From NCBI RefSeq assembly GCF_019393635.1, contig NC_057861.1, positions 199,887,014 through 199,951,013 of the forward strand: a DNA stretch of 64,000 bases, in the 5' to 3' direction. This DNA comes from Dromiciops gliroides. Taxonomy: Eukaryota; Chordata; Mammalia; Microbiotheria; Microbiotheriidae. Within the stretch, counting starts at the first letter, position 1. Each line of letters begins with the position of its first letter. The notes under the pieces were generated by a model that saw only the letters and a program-made list of their open reading frames with translations, had not been told where the DNA came from and did no database searches. The translations under genes and the position numbers were made by a program. This document shows, in pieces, positions 1-12,299 of this stretch.

Positions 1-229
1 CTACATGACTAATATGGAAATGTTTTCCATGGCTGCGTATGTATGATCTAAAGCAAACTGCTTTCATTCTCACTAAAAGATTCTGTATTGGCTCAAAATC
101 TAGTTCAGTATTCTTTATTAGTTGGCACCACAGCATGTTTTCTCTGAGACCACAGTATTTGCCTTCTAACGCACTGACTTCAAAATTTTAGTTAAGTATA
201 TCAGGATTTCTTTATTCTCATAGTACAGG

Positions 230-500
230 AAGGAAGAGAATTTGGAACTTAAAATTAAAAAAAAACAACAACAACTAATGTTAAACATTGTTTTTACACA
301 TTGATTTGGGGGGGGGGCAGGGAAATGAGGGTTAAGTGACTTGCCCAGGGTCACACAGCTAGTAAGTGTCAAGTGTCTGAGGCTAGATTTGAACTCAGTT
401 CCTCCTGAATCCAGGACCGGTGCTTTATCCACTGCGCCACCTAGCTGCCCTAAACATTGTTTTTACATGTAACTGGAAAAGAAATTTTTTAAAAAGAAAA
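230..500 (+). mobile_element. L1 3' tail split by a SINE
   Basis: Sequence aaattttgg...acttaaaatt and, after the SINE at 299-450, ttttacatgtaactggaaaa match the terminal L1 3'UTR of the intact copy at 29567-31143. Confidence 0.6.
299..450 (-). mobile_element. WSINE1-type SINE with target-site duplications
   Basis: Full minus-oriented SINE (aagtgacttgcccagggtca ... gcgccacctagctgccc) flanked by TAAACATTGTTTTTACA at 282-298 and 451-467; inserted into an L1 3' end. Confidence 0.9.
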
Positions 501-1140
501 AAGAAAAGAAAGATGGACTAAATGTCACTCTGTAAGTAATAATATTATGAATCGTATTGACTTTCCCAACAAATTGGATATAACTAAGGAAAAGCCCATT
601 AAATTTAAAGGAGATACAGTTAGGTCAAACAAAAAGAATATAAATTTAACCAGTAAATAGCTTTGTATATAGTTTGGAATTTAAGTATTTAGACAAATTC
701 ATAACTGATAAATAAATGAAATAAAGAAATTCTGATGTGCTTTTCTAAAATTCTGGAGTCAATGGATTAAAATTTTGTTGTTGTTGTTTGACCCAATACA
801 GAATCTTTTCTGTTCTTAAAAGGGCAGGGAGGAGAACAAAATAGGAACAACAGTAGGAAGAAACAGCAAGGAAAATGATGATAAACCTGGAAAGGGAGTT
901 CACCATAGTACATAGTACATAGTGTAATTAATACCTCTAAATGTGCTTCCCCAAATGTCACTAGTTCATTTTGATTTTGTTCCTTATAAACTCATATTCA
1001 TCAATACCATATAAATATGTATATCTTATATGCAGCTAATTATTGGTATAGATGTTGTTTCCTCAGAGAGAATGGAGACTCCTTGAAGGAAAAGTCATTC
1101 ATTTTAGTCTTTGTATGCCCAATACTTACCCACTGTAACT
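451..1140. other. No gene seen; AT-rich, intron-like
   Basis: Apart from an L1 tail at the left and an L2-like end near 1055-1150 (gaatggagactccttgaagg), nothing recognised. Confidence 0.5.
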
Positions 1141-1167
1141 GTTGCTTAATAAAAGGACATTGAGTTT

Positions 1168-1472
1168 AAAGCACCAGCCCTGGATTCAGGAGAACCTGAG
1201 TTCAAATCCAGCCTCAGGGGGGCAACTAGGTGGTGCAGTGGATAGAGCACTGGCCCTGGAGTCAGGAGGGTCTGAGTTCAAATCCGGCCTCAAACACTTG
1301 ACACTTACTAGCTATGTCACCCTGGGTAAGTCACTTAACCCCAATTGCCTCACCAAAAAATAAATAAATAAAAATTTAAAAAAACAAATTCAGCCTCAGA
1401 TACTTGACACTAGCTGTGTGACCCTAAGAAAGTCACTTAACCCTCACTGCCCCACAAAAAAAAAAAAAAAAG
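1168..1472 (+). mobile_element. WSINE1-type SINE containing a second SINE
   Basis: Outer copy begins without its first 25 bases at about 1168, is interrupted at 1217, and resumes at 1400 to its A tail near 1472. Confidence 0.85.
1218..1384 (+). mobile_element. WSINE1-type SINE nested in another copy
   Basis: Inner full copy flanked by CAAATCCAGCCTCAG (1203-1217) and CAAATTCAGCCTCAG (1385-1399), sequence of the outer copy duplicated on insertion. Confidence 0.9.
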
Positions 1473-1501
1473 AAAAAAGCACACTGATTAATCTACTCTA
1501 T

Positions 1502-1649
1502 GGGGGCCGCTAGGTGGCGCAGTGGATAGAGCACCGGCCCTGGATTCAGGAGTACCTGAGTTCAAATTTGGTCTCAGACACTTGACACTTACTAGCTGTG
1601 TGACCCTGGGCAAGTCACTTAACCCCCATTGCCTCTCAAAAAAAAAAAA
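1502..1649 (+). mobile_element. WSINE1-type SINE
   Basis: Full copy with intact head (gctaggtggcgcagtggata) and A tail. Confidence 0.9.
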
Positions 1650-1739
1650 TGTTGATAATTACATTCATCATATGTACCTTACAGAAAGTACTTTGGAAAA
1701 CTTTGTAGTATCATATCAGTTATAAATAGCAGTAGTCAT

Positions 1740-2400
1740 TACACTATTAGAAGTCACATCCTAGAGTTAGTTAGCTTTCCATGTTCCACTCGTGTCTATT
1801 GAATAGCAATATGATTCTTTCCAAGAAACAATATTTTGAATTTTAAACCCTTTTATTAATTCTCATTATTCTTCATTAGATCTATGTTATTCTTTATTGA
1901 CCTTTGCATAGCTCCATGGATAAAACTGAATCCAAATTTCTTAAATATGTTTCCTACCATTTCTCCAGCTCCACCTGGGATTAATCAATCTAATAAGAAT
2001 CTTCTTATGTAGGAAAATGTTACTCCTTATTCCATAAGAAAAATCTAATCAAAATACATTTCCCTGTGGTACTTTAGCCAGTAATCTATTCATGTGACAA
2101 TGTTGATCCCAATTAAAATTTTGTGGATAAAATGTGAAGAAATTAGAATAATGTTATTGATTTAATGTGCATATAATGAAACTAAATTTAAAATTCTCAT
2201 AATTTCAGAATTGGGAAAGACCACGGTGGCCATCTGTTCCAACACACACATGAAAAAGAATCCTCTCTAAAACATAACAGACCAAAGCATAAGACTTTGC
2301 TTGAATTCCTCCAGTGAAGGGGAACCAACTACTTTCAAAGGAAAACTATTTCATATTTGAATAGTACTAATTGTAAAGAAGTTTCTCTTTACATCAAGCC
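1740..2400. other. No gene seen; AT-rich
   Basis: Nothing beyond weak CR1/L3-like traces (2220-2400, gaattcctccagtgaagggg). Confidence 0.4.
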
Positions 2401-2516
2401 TCATTTTGCAATTTCTCCATAATGCTCCTATTTAGGCACGCTAGTATCAATGAGAAAATATTAATTGCTCCTATGTCATCACCATCAACCACCACAATAG
2501 CTACTTCTATGGTGGG

Positions 2517-2688
2517 GTTTTGTTGTTGTTGTTGTTGTTGTTGTTGTTTTTTGGTGAGGCAATTGGGGTTAAGTGACTTGCCCAGGGTCACACAGCTAGT
2601 AAGTGTTAAGTGTCTGAGGCTGGATTTGAACTCAGGTATTCCTGAATCCTCGGCCAGTACTTTATCCACTGCACCACCTAGCTGCCCC
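2517..2688 (-). mobile_element. WSINE1-type SINE with a (GTT)n tail
   Basis: Minus-oriented copy whose A tail has become a GTT repeat (2517-2550). Flanks TTCTATGGTG and TTCTATGATG are likely target-site duplications. Confidence 0.88.
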
Positions 2689-2689
2689 T

Positions 2690-2905
2690 TTCTATGATGT
2701 TTTAAGTTTTACAAAGTAATTTATAAATATTATCTCATTTTATCCTAACAATAACCCTGGAAGGCATTGCTATTTTATACCCATTTTATAGATGAGAAAA
2801 TTGAGGCAAAATGAATAATGACTTATTTAGGGTCACACAACTAGTATGGTCTGAACTCAAGTCTTCCTGATGTCAGGTACAGAACTCTAATATGCCACCT
2901 AGCTG
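2690..2905 (-). repeat. MIR-type SINE
   Basis: ttttatagatgagaaaattg, ggtcacacaactagtatggt, aagtcttcctgatgtcaggt. Confidence 0.65.
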
Positions 2906-3129
2906 TCATAATAACACTTCCAATATTTCAAGACAATTTATCTTATTTCCTATCTCTTCTTCCAGGACAAACAGGCCTATATTCTTCAGTCAGTCTTCCA
3001 GTAAAACAAACTTAAGGTCCTTCTCCATAATGTTAGAGATATGCCCTAACTTTTAGATGTCCTTCTTCAAATGTGGCCCCCCCAAAATAAATATAATACT
3101 TCAAATGTGGTTTCAACAAAGAGTACAGT

Positions 3130-3375
3130 GGGATTGTTGCTGTTGTTTAATCATTTCAGTCGTACCTAACTCTTAGTAACCCCATTTGGGATTTTCTTGG
3201 TAAAGAAACCACTGGAGTGGTTTAGCATTTCCTTTTCCAGCTCATTTTACAGATGAGGAAACTGAGGCAAACAGTGTCAAGTGACTTGCCCAGGGTCACA
3301 CAGCTAATGCCCAAGGACAAATTTGACCTCAGGTTTTCCTGATTCTACCCCAATCATTCCACAGTGCTACCTAGA
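3130..3375 (-). mobile_element. MAR1-like SINE with RTE-type tail
   Basis: Left part ttcagtcgtacctaactctt, ccccatttgggattttcttg is RTE/BovB 3'-end-like; right part is a MIR/tRNA-type body in reverse (aagtgacttgcccagggtca). Such chimeric SINEs are typical of marsupials. Confidence 0.7.
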
Positions 3376-3549
3376 CAATGGAACTATCACCTATCTCTTC
3401 CTGGATACTATTCTTCTCTTAGAGTAGCATAAGACCACACTAGCTTTCCTGAACGCCCTAGTATACTAATGACTCATATTAAGCTTTCTAGAACTCTTTT
3501 ATACAAATCACTCTCTCCCCATGCCTTTTCCATCTGTGTTCATTTCTGA

Positions 3550-4500
3550 AATCAAGTGTTAAGACTTTATGCTTAACCAAATACTACAGTATGTCACTCT
3601 CAGCTCCCATATCCAATCTGTTGCCCAGTTCTGTTGCTTCTACCTTTGTAATGCCTCTGGTATAGGTGCTCTTCTCTGCACTGACACTTCTGCCACTACC
3701 ACAATAACCTGCTGGTTAATCGCCTTGCCTCAAGCCTCTCAGGTCCATCCTCTTCTCAGCTGTCAACCTGGTCTTCCTAAAGCACAAGTCTGACCATGTC
3801 ACCTCCCATTCAGTAAACTCCAGTGGCTGCCTGCCACCTCCAGGATCAAATGTCAAAAATACTGTTCGGCAATCAAAGCCCTTCATAATATGTCCTCATC
3901 CTACCTTTCCAGTTGTCTTATTCCTTAACCCTCCATTCCCAGATACTATGATCAGGGAACACTAGCCTCCTTGCTCTGTTCCTCACATAAAGACGCTCAT
4001 CCCAATTCCAGGCATTTTCACTGGCTGTCTCCCATGCCTGGAATGTTCTCCTTCCTCATTTCCACCTCTTCCTGACTTCCCTGGCTTCCTTCACTGTAAT
4101 CCCACCTTCTACAAAAAGCCTCCCCAACCTTCCCCACTCCATGCAAGTGCCTTCCCTCTGCTTATCGTCTCCAACTGATCCTGTAGCTATCTTGTGTGTA
4201 CAATTGTTTGCATCTCCCCCATTAAGACTGTGAGATTGGGGCAGCTAGGTGGTGCAGTGGATAAAGCAGCAGCCCTGGATTCAGGAGGACCTGAGTTCAA
4301 ATGTGACCTCAGACACTTGACACTTACTAGCTGTGTGACTCTGGACAAGTCACTTAACCCTCATTGTCCTGCAAAAAAAAAAAAAAAAAAAAAAAGACCG
4401 TGAGATCTTTGAGAGAAGAGATTGCTTTTTGCCATTCTCTGGTATCTTCGGAACTTAGCACAGTGCGTGGCACATAGTAAACAAGATCTTAATAAATGTT
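3550..4500 (+). mobile_element. L2 LINE 3' end, sense, with SINE insertion
   Basis: tgaccatgtcacctcccatt, aactccagtggctgcctgcc, tcaaagcccttcataatatg, then gtgcgtggcacatagtaaac and ttaataaatgtttatgg form the sense L2 terminus. A SINE (4237-4393) interrupts it. Confidence 0.75.
4237..4393 (+). mobile_element. WSINE1-type SINE in an L2
   Basis: Flanked by AAGACTGTGAGAT (4224-4236) and AAGACCGTGAGAT (4394-4406); about 23-base A tail. Confidence 0.92.
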
Positions 4501-5110
4501 TATGGAGACTCTTGAGTGTATCTCATATCTTTAAAGTTATTGTTAAGGAGTTATTTTCTCAATTTATAGATAGTATTTTTATGAGTCTGTAGATGTTTCG
4601 TGAGTTGGAAATTTCAGTGCATGGATTTTTATAATTCTCTTGGCATCTACAGAGAGGCTGGCAATCTCACTAATATTACTCCACCCTCTGCTATGGCCAA
4701 AGTGTAGTAGTGTGAAATAAGGCTAGAAAGGTAAGATGGAGACACAGTAAAACGGCATGAATGTACTAAGGCATTTTTATTTTTCAGTAGGAAAAAGAAC
4801 CACTAAGATTTTGAGCAGATTAGCAAAGTGACCAGACCTGTGAATTCGGATGATTACTTGGGCAGTAATGAAGATGGTTTAGCATTTGATTTCAATTTTA
4901 AATTCTCTCCACAGAGGCCAGTGACCTTTCATAAGTGATGTGCTATTTATTCGTTCTCATTTATTTTCTCTAGGTATAAATCTCAGAGGATAGCAGTCAT
5001 CTAGCAGCAGTCTATGAAGTCGCTATGGCTTCAACAGAAACTCAAAAAACTGATGATTGGGAGCAGGGTAGTATGAAATGCAGAGCTGGGCCAAACTGAC
5101 ATGGCCATCT
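4500..5110. other. No gene or clear repeat
   Basis: Unique-looking AT-rich DNA. Confidence 0.4.
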
Positions 5111-5114
5111 AATT

Positions 5115-5700
5115 CAACATATAACCAATCAATCAACAAGGGTTTTCTAAGTGCTTAGATGTACCAGATACCTTGCTAGGAATGAGGATACAAAAACCAA
5201 ACTCAAATAGTTAATGCCCTCAAGAAGCCAGTATTCTATCAGGGAGACAACATCTAAACATGTCAGTAGAAACAAAATATACTGGGTGTCCCAAAAATTT
5301 TAGTGCCATTTTAAAGTTAAAAATTTGTTTATATTATCAGTTTTCAATCTGCACTAAGACATTTGGGAAAATCTGCATACAAAATGAATAAAAGATAATT
5401 TTTGGAGGGAGACATGAAGATCAAGAAAGGCCTCTCTCCTATAGGAGCAACATTTGAATTGAACTTTGAAGGAAAAAAGGGATTCTAAGAGGCAGAGATG
5501 GGCATGCATTCCAGACAAAACGGTACATTGTATTTGAAGAACAGCAAGGCCAGTTTACTGGGGAGGCATGAAAGGAAGGAATACATAATAATTAAGTTGC
5601 CTTTGCAACTTGCTAGGTTCTACTGGGATGTAAATGACAGCAGAGAAATCGGTTTCCTCTTCTACAACTTATTCAGTCATTCAAGGTCACTTGAAGACTT
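5115..5700 (-). mobile_element. L2 3' end, antisense, split by the mariner-like MITE
   Basis: caatcaatcaacaagggttt, gtaccagataccttgctagg before the MITE and atttgaattgaactttgaag, ttctaagaggcagagatggg after it. Confidence 0.6.
5281..5370 (+). mobile_element. Mariner-like MITE with inverted repeats
   Basis: Left terminus ACTGGGTGTCCCAAAAATTT...AGTGCC (5281-5307) is matched in inverted form on the right by GCACTAAGACATTTGGGAAA (5351-5370). TA precedes the left end. At about 90 bp it has no room for a transposase. It interrupts an antisense L2 3' end (about 5115-5700). Confidence 0.65.
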
Positions 5701-6080
5701 CTAGTGAAAGTAAACTCAATCTTTCCAAGGGCAGTCCATTCCATTTTGGAACCTCTCTAATTATAACAAAGCTTCCCTCATGTTGAACTGAAATCTACCT
5801 CCATATAACTTCTGCCTACTGAGGGAAAGAAATGTAAGTTTAACCTCTCCCAAAACTAATCTTCCAATCTGAAGGCAACTATACTGGCTCACCTAATCTC
5901 TCTTCCAAGCTAAACATTCCTAGCTCCCTCAACCAACTGTCCCAAGTTTGCAAGTTGGCTCATCATCCTCCGGGCATGCTCTGACTTAACAATATTCCTC
6001 CTAGAATATAGTCACAAGAACTAGACACCATACTCTCTGTGGCTGCTGATCTAACACCCAGGAAAGGACAAAAACATAAT
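5690..6080 (+). repeat. CR1/L3-like LINE fragment, sense
   Basis: ttgaactgaaatctacctcc, agctccctcaaccaactgtc, catgctctgacttaacaata and cacaagaactagacaccata match the order of fragments at 26680 and 50570. Confidence 0.5.
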
Positions 6081-7780
6081 ATAGTGGAATGAGTCTTGGA
6101 TGTAGAGTTGGAAGATCTAGTTGCAAATGAGGTTCTGCTATTTACAAATCAATTCACTTCTTGGGGCTTCAGTACCTGGGCTTAAAAAGGAGACTTCTTA
6201 GGCCCTTTCCAACTCTAAATCTACATTCCTATTACCTTGTAGTCACTGAATTTCTATGGGATTCAGCCTCCTCGTCCAAAAACTAGACACAATATATTTA
6301 CAATATTTACCTCACTGGGTTGTTTTGAAGTAAGCACTTTGCAAAACTATATAAACGTGAGCTAGACTAACTCGTTTCTTTATCTTTAAATGAGCACATT
6401 GGATCATATGATTTCTATGGAGCATTGCAACTCATAAAGAAATCATTAACCATTTAGTAGGCATTAGTTCATATCCCCATATGAGCAAGACTAGAACACA
6501 TAACTGAGGGTCAGGCCAAGAAGTAAAAAAGGTATACTGATTAGGAAGATAGGAAGTTACCGAAAGTAAACATCTCACAATTTATTCTGGGGCCCACCTT
6601 GGCCAAGCCACTGAAAATTATTTAGACCCAAATATCATGCACTAAAGAGCCATTCCCTTCAAGGTTAAAATAAAAGGGCTGGAGAACAAACGGAGAGTAC
6701 ATTGTAATAAGAATTGTCACACTCATGATGCAACTGATTTGAGGCAAGATAGATTCTAATCAAATCCATTTGGTATTTTTGTGGGGAAAGACAAAAATGT
6801 CTACTATTTTTCTTTTGATGATCTAGTTTTCTAAGCTATTTTTAAGCGCACATTACTTATCATAATTCTCATTCTAATGGCCTTATAATTATTTTTTAAA
6901 TTAATATGCACTCATAACTGCTCCTCATTTTGTAATAATTGATCCAATAATTATAGATCAAAATCTGATCCATGATTCACCGTCAGAAGAAATCACACAA
7001 TTGAATCATACACTTTGAAAGAAATGGTTTATTGTTCTAGATTTAAAATGCAAAGTTTCCATTATATTTAATAATTGAAAGGCATGCTGTGTTATGGTTG
7101 CATTTGGTGACTGGATTAGTAGTACCCCAACTGTGTTAAACAATGCCTTTTCCTTATTAGGGTTCTGATTACCATATCAACTATTTGTTTAAAAAAACGG
7201 AAGGAAAAAAGCACAGCAAGGAAGAAAGAATAAAAGAAATATAAGAACATCAAACACATTCAAAAACATTAAGATCCAACATTGAGGAGATTTGGAATCA
7301 GCAAAATATAAGCTACTACAGATGAAATGCTATAGAAGTATTCAAATTTTAAGTTTCATATCTCAAGAAGAATGGTCCTTTATATTGGCCAATGAGGAAT
7401 CAATCATAACTGCCGCAAATTTGGGAAACATAAGAACACTATGGAGCCTCCCAAGCTATCAATTTCTTAATTGGGGTATGATTTTGTTAGAAAATATAAA
7501 ATTATGTAATTACTGATGCTTAACAATCCTAGTGTTTGAATCATCTCAACGCTCAGAATATTTAAAAGAAAAATTTCATTATTCTTTTATTCCACAGCAA
7601 ATATCTATTTTGTTTTTCTAAATCTGTATTTTAATTTTTCCTGGTTATTTCAGAACATCTGTAATATTGTGTTAAATTAAGGCCTTTTCATACAACAAAG
7701 AAAAAACCCTCAAACAAGAAAAAAGGCCTCAAAGGCCATAAAAAACAAGCATGTATATATTTCTCACTCATAATTTTCCA
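6081..7780. other. Unique-looking AT-rich DNA
   Basis: A 1.7-kb stretch with only a MIR-like trace (6090-6350). The open frame at 7292-7516 has no recognisable domain and non-coding composition. Confidence 0.4.
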
Positions 7781-7784
7781 TCAC

Positions 7785-8036
7785 TGTTGTCTGATCATCT
7801 TTCAGTTGTGTCTGACTCTTCATGATCCTATTTCAGGTTTTCTTGGTAAAGATACTGGAATGGTTTGCCATTTCCATCTCCAGCTCCTTTTACAGATGAA
7901 GAACTGAGGCAAACAGGATTAAGTGACTTGCCCAGGGTCACACAGCCAAGTGTCTAAGACCAGATCTGAACTCAGGAAGATTCATCTTCCTGACTCCAGG
8001 CCCAGCACTCTATCCAGTGAGCCACCTAGGTGCACT
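7785..8036 (-). mobile_element. MAR1-like SINE with RTE-type tail
   Basis: tcagttgtgtctgactcttc, ggtaaagatactggaatggt, then ttaagtgacttgcccagggt and ending gccacctaggtgc. It abuts the RTE fragment at 8041. Confidence 0.75.
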
Positions 8037-8040
8037 GAGG

Positions 8041-9780
8041 CCCCTTGCTATATCATTACATATGCCCCTTTGCTGACTTACCTAAACTACAATGCCATGT
8101 CTGATATCCCACCACATTATTGGACAATACTACTTACAGGTGAACTAAGTAAGTGAAAACATTGTCTGCAAGGCATTTCCAATCAACGCTTGGTATTCAG
8201 GAGCTAATAAGAAAACTGGATGACTATCATGGCAAAATAGTGACCTTGGCCTCTCAAAGGCCATGTGCATCAACAGAAGATAAGACTTGTCAGGTCCTCC
8301 AAAACTGGAAAGGCTTAAAATATGGGTCAGGTGACTGATGCTCGGTCATCCAAGGATCAGCCTCTTTAAACTTAAAGGATTCACCACTAGACTGGCTGCA
8401 GGATGATGAATTATTCGACCACAGTCAAAGACCACCTACTAAATCATAAAGGGGTTGTGATGGAATACATCCTAATAGTGAGAGCATATACCTTAAAGTA
8501 CCTATGCTCTCATCAACATGGATGGCCTTCTCTAATGGAATAGATCCCTAGCATCTGTGGCATCTCTTGTATCCTTTCGATTACTTTTAAGACTACAAAA
8601 AATGTGATCTGGAACATTTGTGGCAAAGGATATCATTTACCAAAATCATCCTTTCTTCACATCTTCAACAATTATGCCTTTGATATATAGAATATTCTCA
8701 TGAAGAGATGGAAAAGTAAGCATATGGGGCTGTGGTTATTGATATTTTCTGTCCCTTTTTTGGTTAATAATTCTTTGTTCCCCAAAGCATTTAGTATCCT
8801 TCTCTCTCTTCTAGATGTCTTAAGATGCCATTCCTCCAGCACAGGCCTGCACAATTAATACTTAGTCTAACGCAGTTGTTCTTTCCATTTTTGGTATTTT
8901 GATTTTTAGGCGCAGTTTTTGGTGACATTTCTATTTCCATCATGGACTATAATGTTATAGTCCCAATGCGGTAGCTCACTGAAGGAAAAAATGGTCTGTT
9001 ACAGAAATCTGACAAACTTCCAGTTTCATTCTTAAAAGCTCAGGTTTTGCTGGCTTAACTAGATCTCTCATGAATCTTTCAATAAACTCATTTTCTTTCC
9101 ATTGCTTCCTCCTTTTTCATGAGGCAATATGGCTCATAATTTTTCATCATCTTCCACAAGATCTTACAAATGAATTAATATTATACATTGATGTGTCCTT
9201 GGATACTATATATCTCCATTTGGCAAAGAGCTTGGTTTTGGAAGTTTCTAAGCTCTTACGGCTTCCTCATAAGAGTAGGTGAGTGGGCACTGATGTCTGC
9301 AATTCCCATTTTCCAACATCAACAGTTTGTTTAAATAAGTCAGGTTGTATTTCCCTCAAATGAATTGCCATATCATCTTATTTTTATTCTTTCTCTTAAT
9401 TTGTGTTTAAAGTTCTTCTCCAACAAGTTGATGGTTTGATTAGAGCCATGTCAATAACCAGTTATTAAGTTTCTACTAGAGTAGAGCCAATTTAATTTCT
9501 GGTTATATTATTTGGTACTTGTCACATCCAAGGTCTCCCCACTGTCTTCTTGAAGAAAGTATCCTTGACAAATAGCATGAGGTTTCTGTAGTGTCTACAA
9601 GCTTTTATCATCTCTCCATATGAATGAGTACCAAAGAAAATCACAGTTCCTGAAGTGCTGAAGTATTTCTCTTCTCAGTCTTCCTCACCCTTCTCCTACT
9701 TTGTTTTTTAATTTCCTACTTGCTTTTCTCATCTCCAACTGTCACTCAGGCATATTTCTCCTAATCCCTAAAAGATTAAG
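8041..9780 (-). mobile_element. RTE (BovB-like) LINE reverse-transcriptase fragment
   Basis: Minus-strand translation of 8672-8854 gives KKGTENINNHSPICLLFHLF, resembling the RTE reverse-transcriptase motif KGD.E.I.NYRPICLLSHLYK. Further right (about 9050-9280) the minus strand resembles the next part of the pol gene in decayed form. The whole stretch lacks SINE insertions. An RTE-tailed SINE adjoins its left end. Exact ends are not clear to me. Confidence 0.55.
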
Positions 9781-10139
9781 TTGTTTCCTCCATCTGTCCT
9801 GTTCTGATAATCTACTTCTGAGAAATATCATTCAAGGGTAAGATAGGGAATAAGACATCATGTGCTCCTTCATAAAGGACCACCAACACCACTGCTCCCT
9901 CTGCCAAAACAAAAGCAAACAAACAACAAAAAAACACACCTATTTTATGCAGACCAATTGTTCTCAATTTGCACATCTCAGGAGAGGAAACATGTTTATA
10001 TTAAAGTAGAAGAGATTTCTGTCAAGATGTAAGGAAGAATTTTCTGCCTATTAGGGCAATACACATTGGAACAGACTACTGTGGAAGTCTTCATCCTTGC
10101 TGATCTTAAATTTTAAAAATAGACCACCCTCTGGAAAGA

Positions 10140-10310
10140 ATGACAAATTTGAGTCAGATGACCTGGGTTGAAATTCTGGCTCTGCCATTCACTACGTGTT
10201 TGACCTTGTTGAAGTAACTACACCCCTCTGCTCCTAAATTTCCACATCTGTAAAATCAGTGGGTTAGACCAGATGACAGTCAAAGTCCCTTTGAGCTCTA
10301 AAATCTAACT
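10140..10310 (+). repeat. MIR-type SINE
   Basis: tgagtcagatgacctgggtt, tctggctctgccattcacta, tctgtaaaatcagtgggtta. Confidence 0.65.
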
Positions 10311-10374
10311 GGATTAAACTAAGACATCAGAGAAACATAGGCAATACTTAAACAGCAACAGAAATGTGAGCTGG

Positions 10375-10529
10375 GGGCAGCTAGGTGACAGTGGAAAGAG
10401 CACCGCCCCTAGAGTCAGGAGGACCTGAGTTCAAATCTAACCTCAGACAACACTTACTAGCTGTGTGACCCTGGGCAAGTCACTTAATCCCAATTGCCTC
10501 ACAAAAAAAGAGAAAAGAAAAAAAAAAAA
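10375..10529 (+). mobile_element. WSINE1-type SINE
   Basis: Flanked by GAAATGTGAGCTGG (10361-10374) and GAAACGTGAGCTGG (10530-10543). Small deletions in the head and middle. Confidence 0.9.
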
Positions 10530-11035
10530 GAAACGTGAGCTGGAATGGTTTTGTGTCTTAAGAACTCTAGACTAGGGGTTTTTAATCTGAGGTGCATAGA
10601 TAAATTTTAAAGTGTGTCTGTGAACTTGGAAGGGGGGAACCACATCTTTATTTCAATATAATTGTTTTCCTTTGTACTCCTATGTATTTTTATTTTATAC
10701 ATTTAAAAACATTATCCTGAGGAGAGGTCCATAAACTTTACCCAGCTGCCAAGGAGGCCTCTGACACAAAATAAATTTAAGCCCTTCCCTAGTCAAAATC
10801 CATAGACATAAAAATAGGGACTGAGCCTGCAATTTCATTGGTATAGAGAACTCCCAGGTGAGGAAATTCCTTCTACCAAAGCAATTCTGCATCTTCTTCA
10901 CAACTTATGGTCTTAGAGAATTGCCTGGAGTACTGAGTATAAGTGACTTGCCTAGGACTTAAATCAAAGTGTCTCCGTCCAGCTTGGAGAAAGTGGAGAA
11001 CTACACAACTGCTTCTCTGTCTCTCTGTTTCTCTC

Positions 11036-11096
11036 GGTCTCTCTCTTCTCTCTCTCTCTCTCTCAAACATACACACATACACTCACACACATACAT
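11036..11096 (+). repeat. CT run joined to a CA-rich run
   Basis: Pyrimidine TC run to 11064 followed by acacacatacactcacacac. Confidence 0.9.
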
Positions 11097-12150
11097 CAAT
11101 ATGTATAAAGGGGCTGCACTTTTTAGGAATTTTCCTCTTTTTATTGCAACTTTTGTGCATCTTGTGTCCTTTAACTGAGATGGTAAGAAAGAGTCAGAAA
11201 AAAAAGAAAAAAGAAAGAAAGAAAGTCAGTTATTTCCTTTAAAGGGACTTAGAAGGCAATTTGGCCTGTAACTCAAAACAAAAAAACATGGGAAAGAAAA
11301 ACAAGTAAAAATTATTAAAACATTAATTTCAATGCTTAATGCATTAAAACGATTAAAAACAAACATAGCCTCTTCACAATTAGTTAACTTACTTTAATCA
11401 CTTGACCAGGGAAGAAAATAAGGCCCACAAAAATTAGATGACCAAGACCAAAGCACCCTGATACTCCTGGCCTAACACACTTCATACCCTGCTCCAAAGA
11501 TCATGGCCCAAAATATATTTATTCTATATAAAATAGTTCTTTCTAAAGGAAAATATTTAGAATACATAATGTTGTTTTTTTTTATTCTAAAATGGAGGCT
11601 TATTTGGGGCCATGCTATTTATTCCCCACAACAAACACAACGTAACACAAAGTATAGCTAAATATTCTTCAAAGGCCTAATGAATCAGTAAAAATTGTTC
11701 ACCCCCACCACCCCCACTTCAGGTTTCACACATGTATTTCAGTCAGCTTCGATAGCAAAATAACCAAATCATCATTAATTTTTTTCATGTCTTTACATAA
11801 TTAACCTAAAAATATAACACTTGTTCAAGATATATAGTAAGGGAAGAGGAGTCATGATGCGGAAAGAAGAGCTATGTGTTCTCCTCATCCCCACTCCTCC
11901 AAAGAGATGGAGAAGAAACAGCTGAATCCTAGTAGGAAATGCCAAGAAAAAGTGAGTCATTTCTGCAGCCCAGGTTGGCATAGAGAGGCAGAAAGAAAGG
12001 TCTATGGAAACTAAAGACTGGGCCTGGCCAGGAGTGTGGGGCTCCACAGAGCACTCCAGCATGGCCCAGGAGAGGCTATGTACTGAGGCAGAAGGAGGTC
12101 CCAGAATCAGACCAGGGAAACCCCAGAAAAAAATATTAAAACCAAGTCAA

Positions 12151-12298
12151 GGGGTAGCTAAGTGGTGTAGTGGATAGAGCACCAGCCCTAGATTCAGTAG
12201 GACCTGAGTTCAAATCCAGCCTCAGACCCTTGACACTTACTAGCTGTGTGACCCTGGGCAAGTCACTTAACCCCAATTGCCTCAAAAAAAGGCAAAAA
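12151..12298 (+). mobile_element. WSINE1-type SINE
   Basis: Head ggggtagctaagtggtgtag, body intact, short A tail. Confidence 0.88.
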
Positions 12299-12299
12299 G

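Larger units (their letters stand above)
9781..12140. other. No gene; mostly unique DNA with one SINE, one MIR and simple repeats
   Basis: Frames at 10695-11242 are created by the CT/CA repeats and their flanks. Confidence 0.4.
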
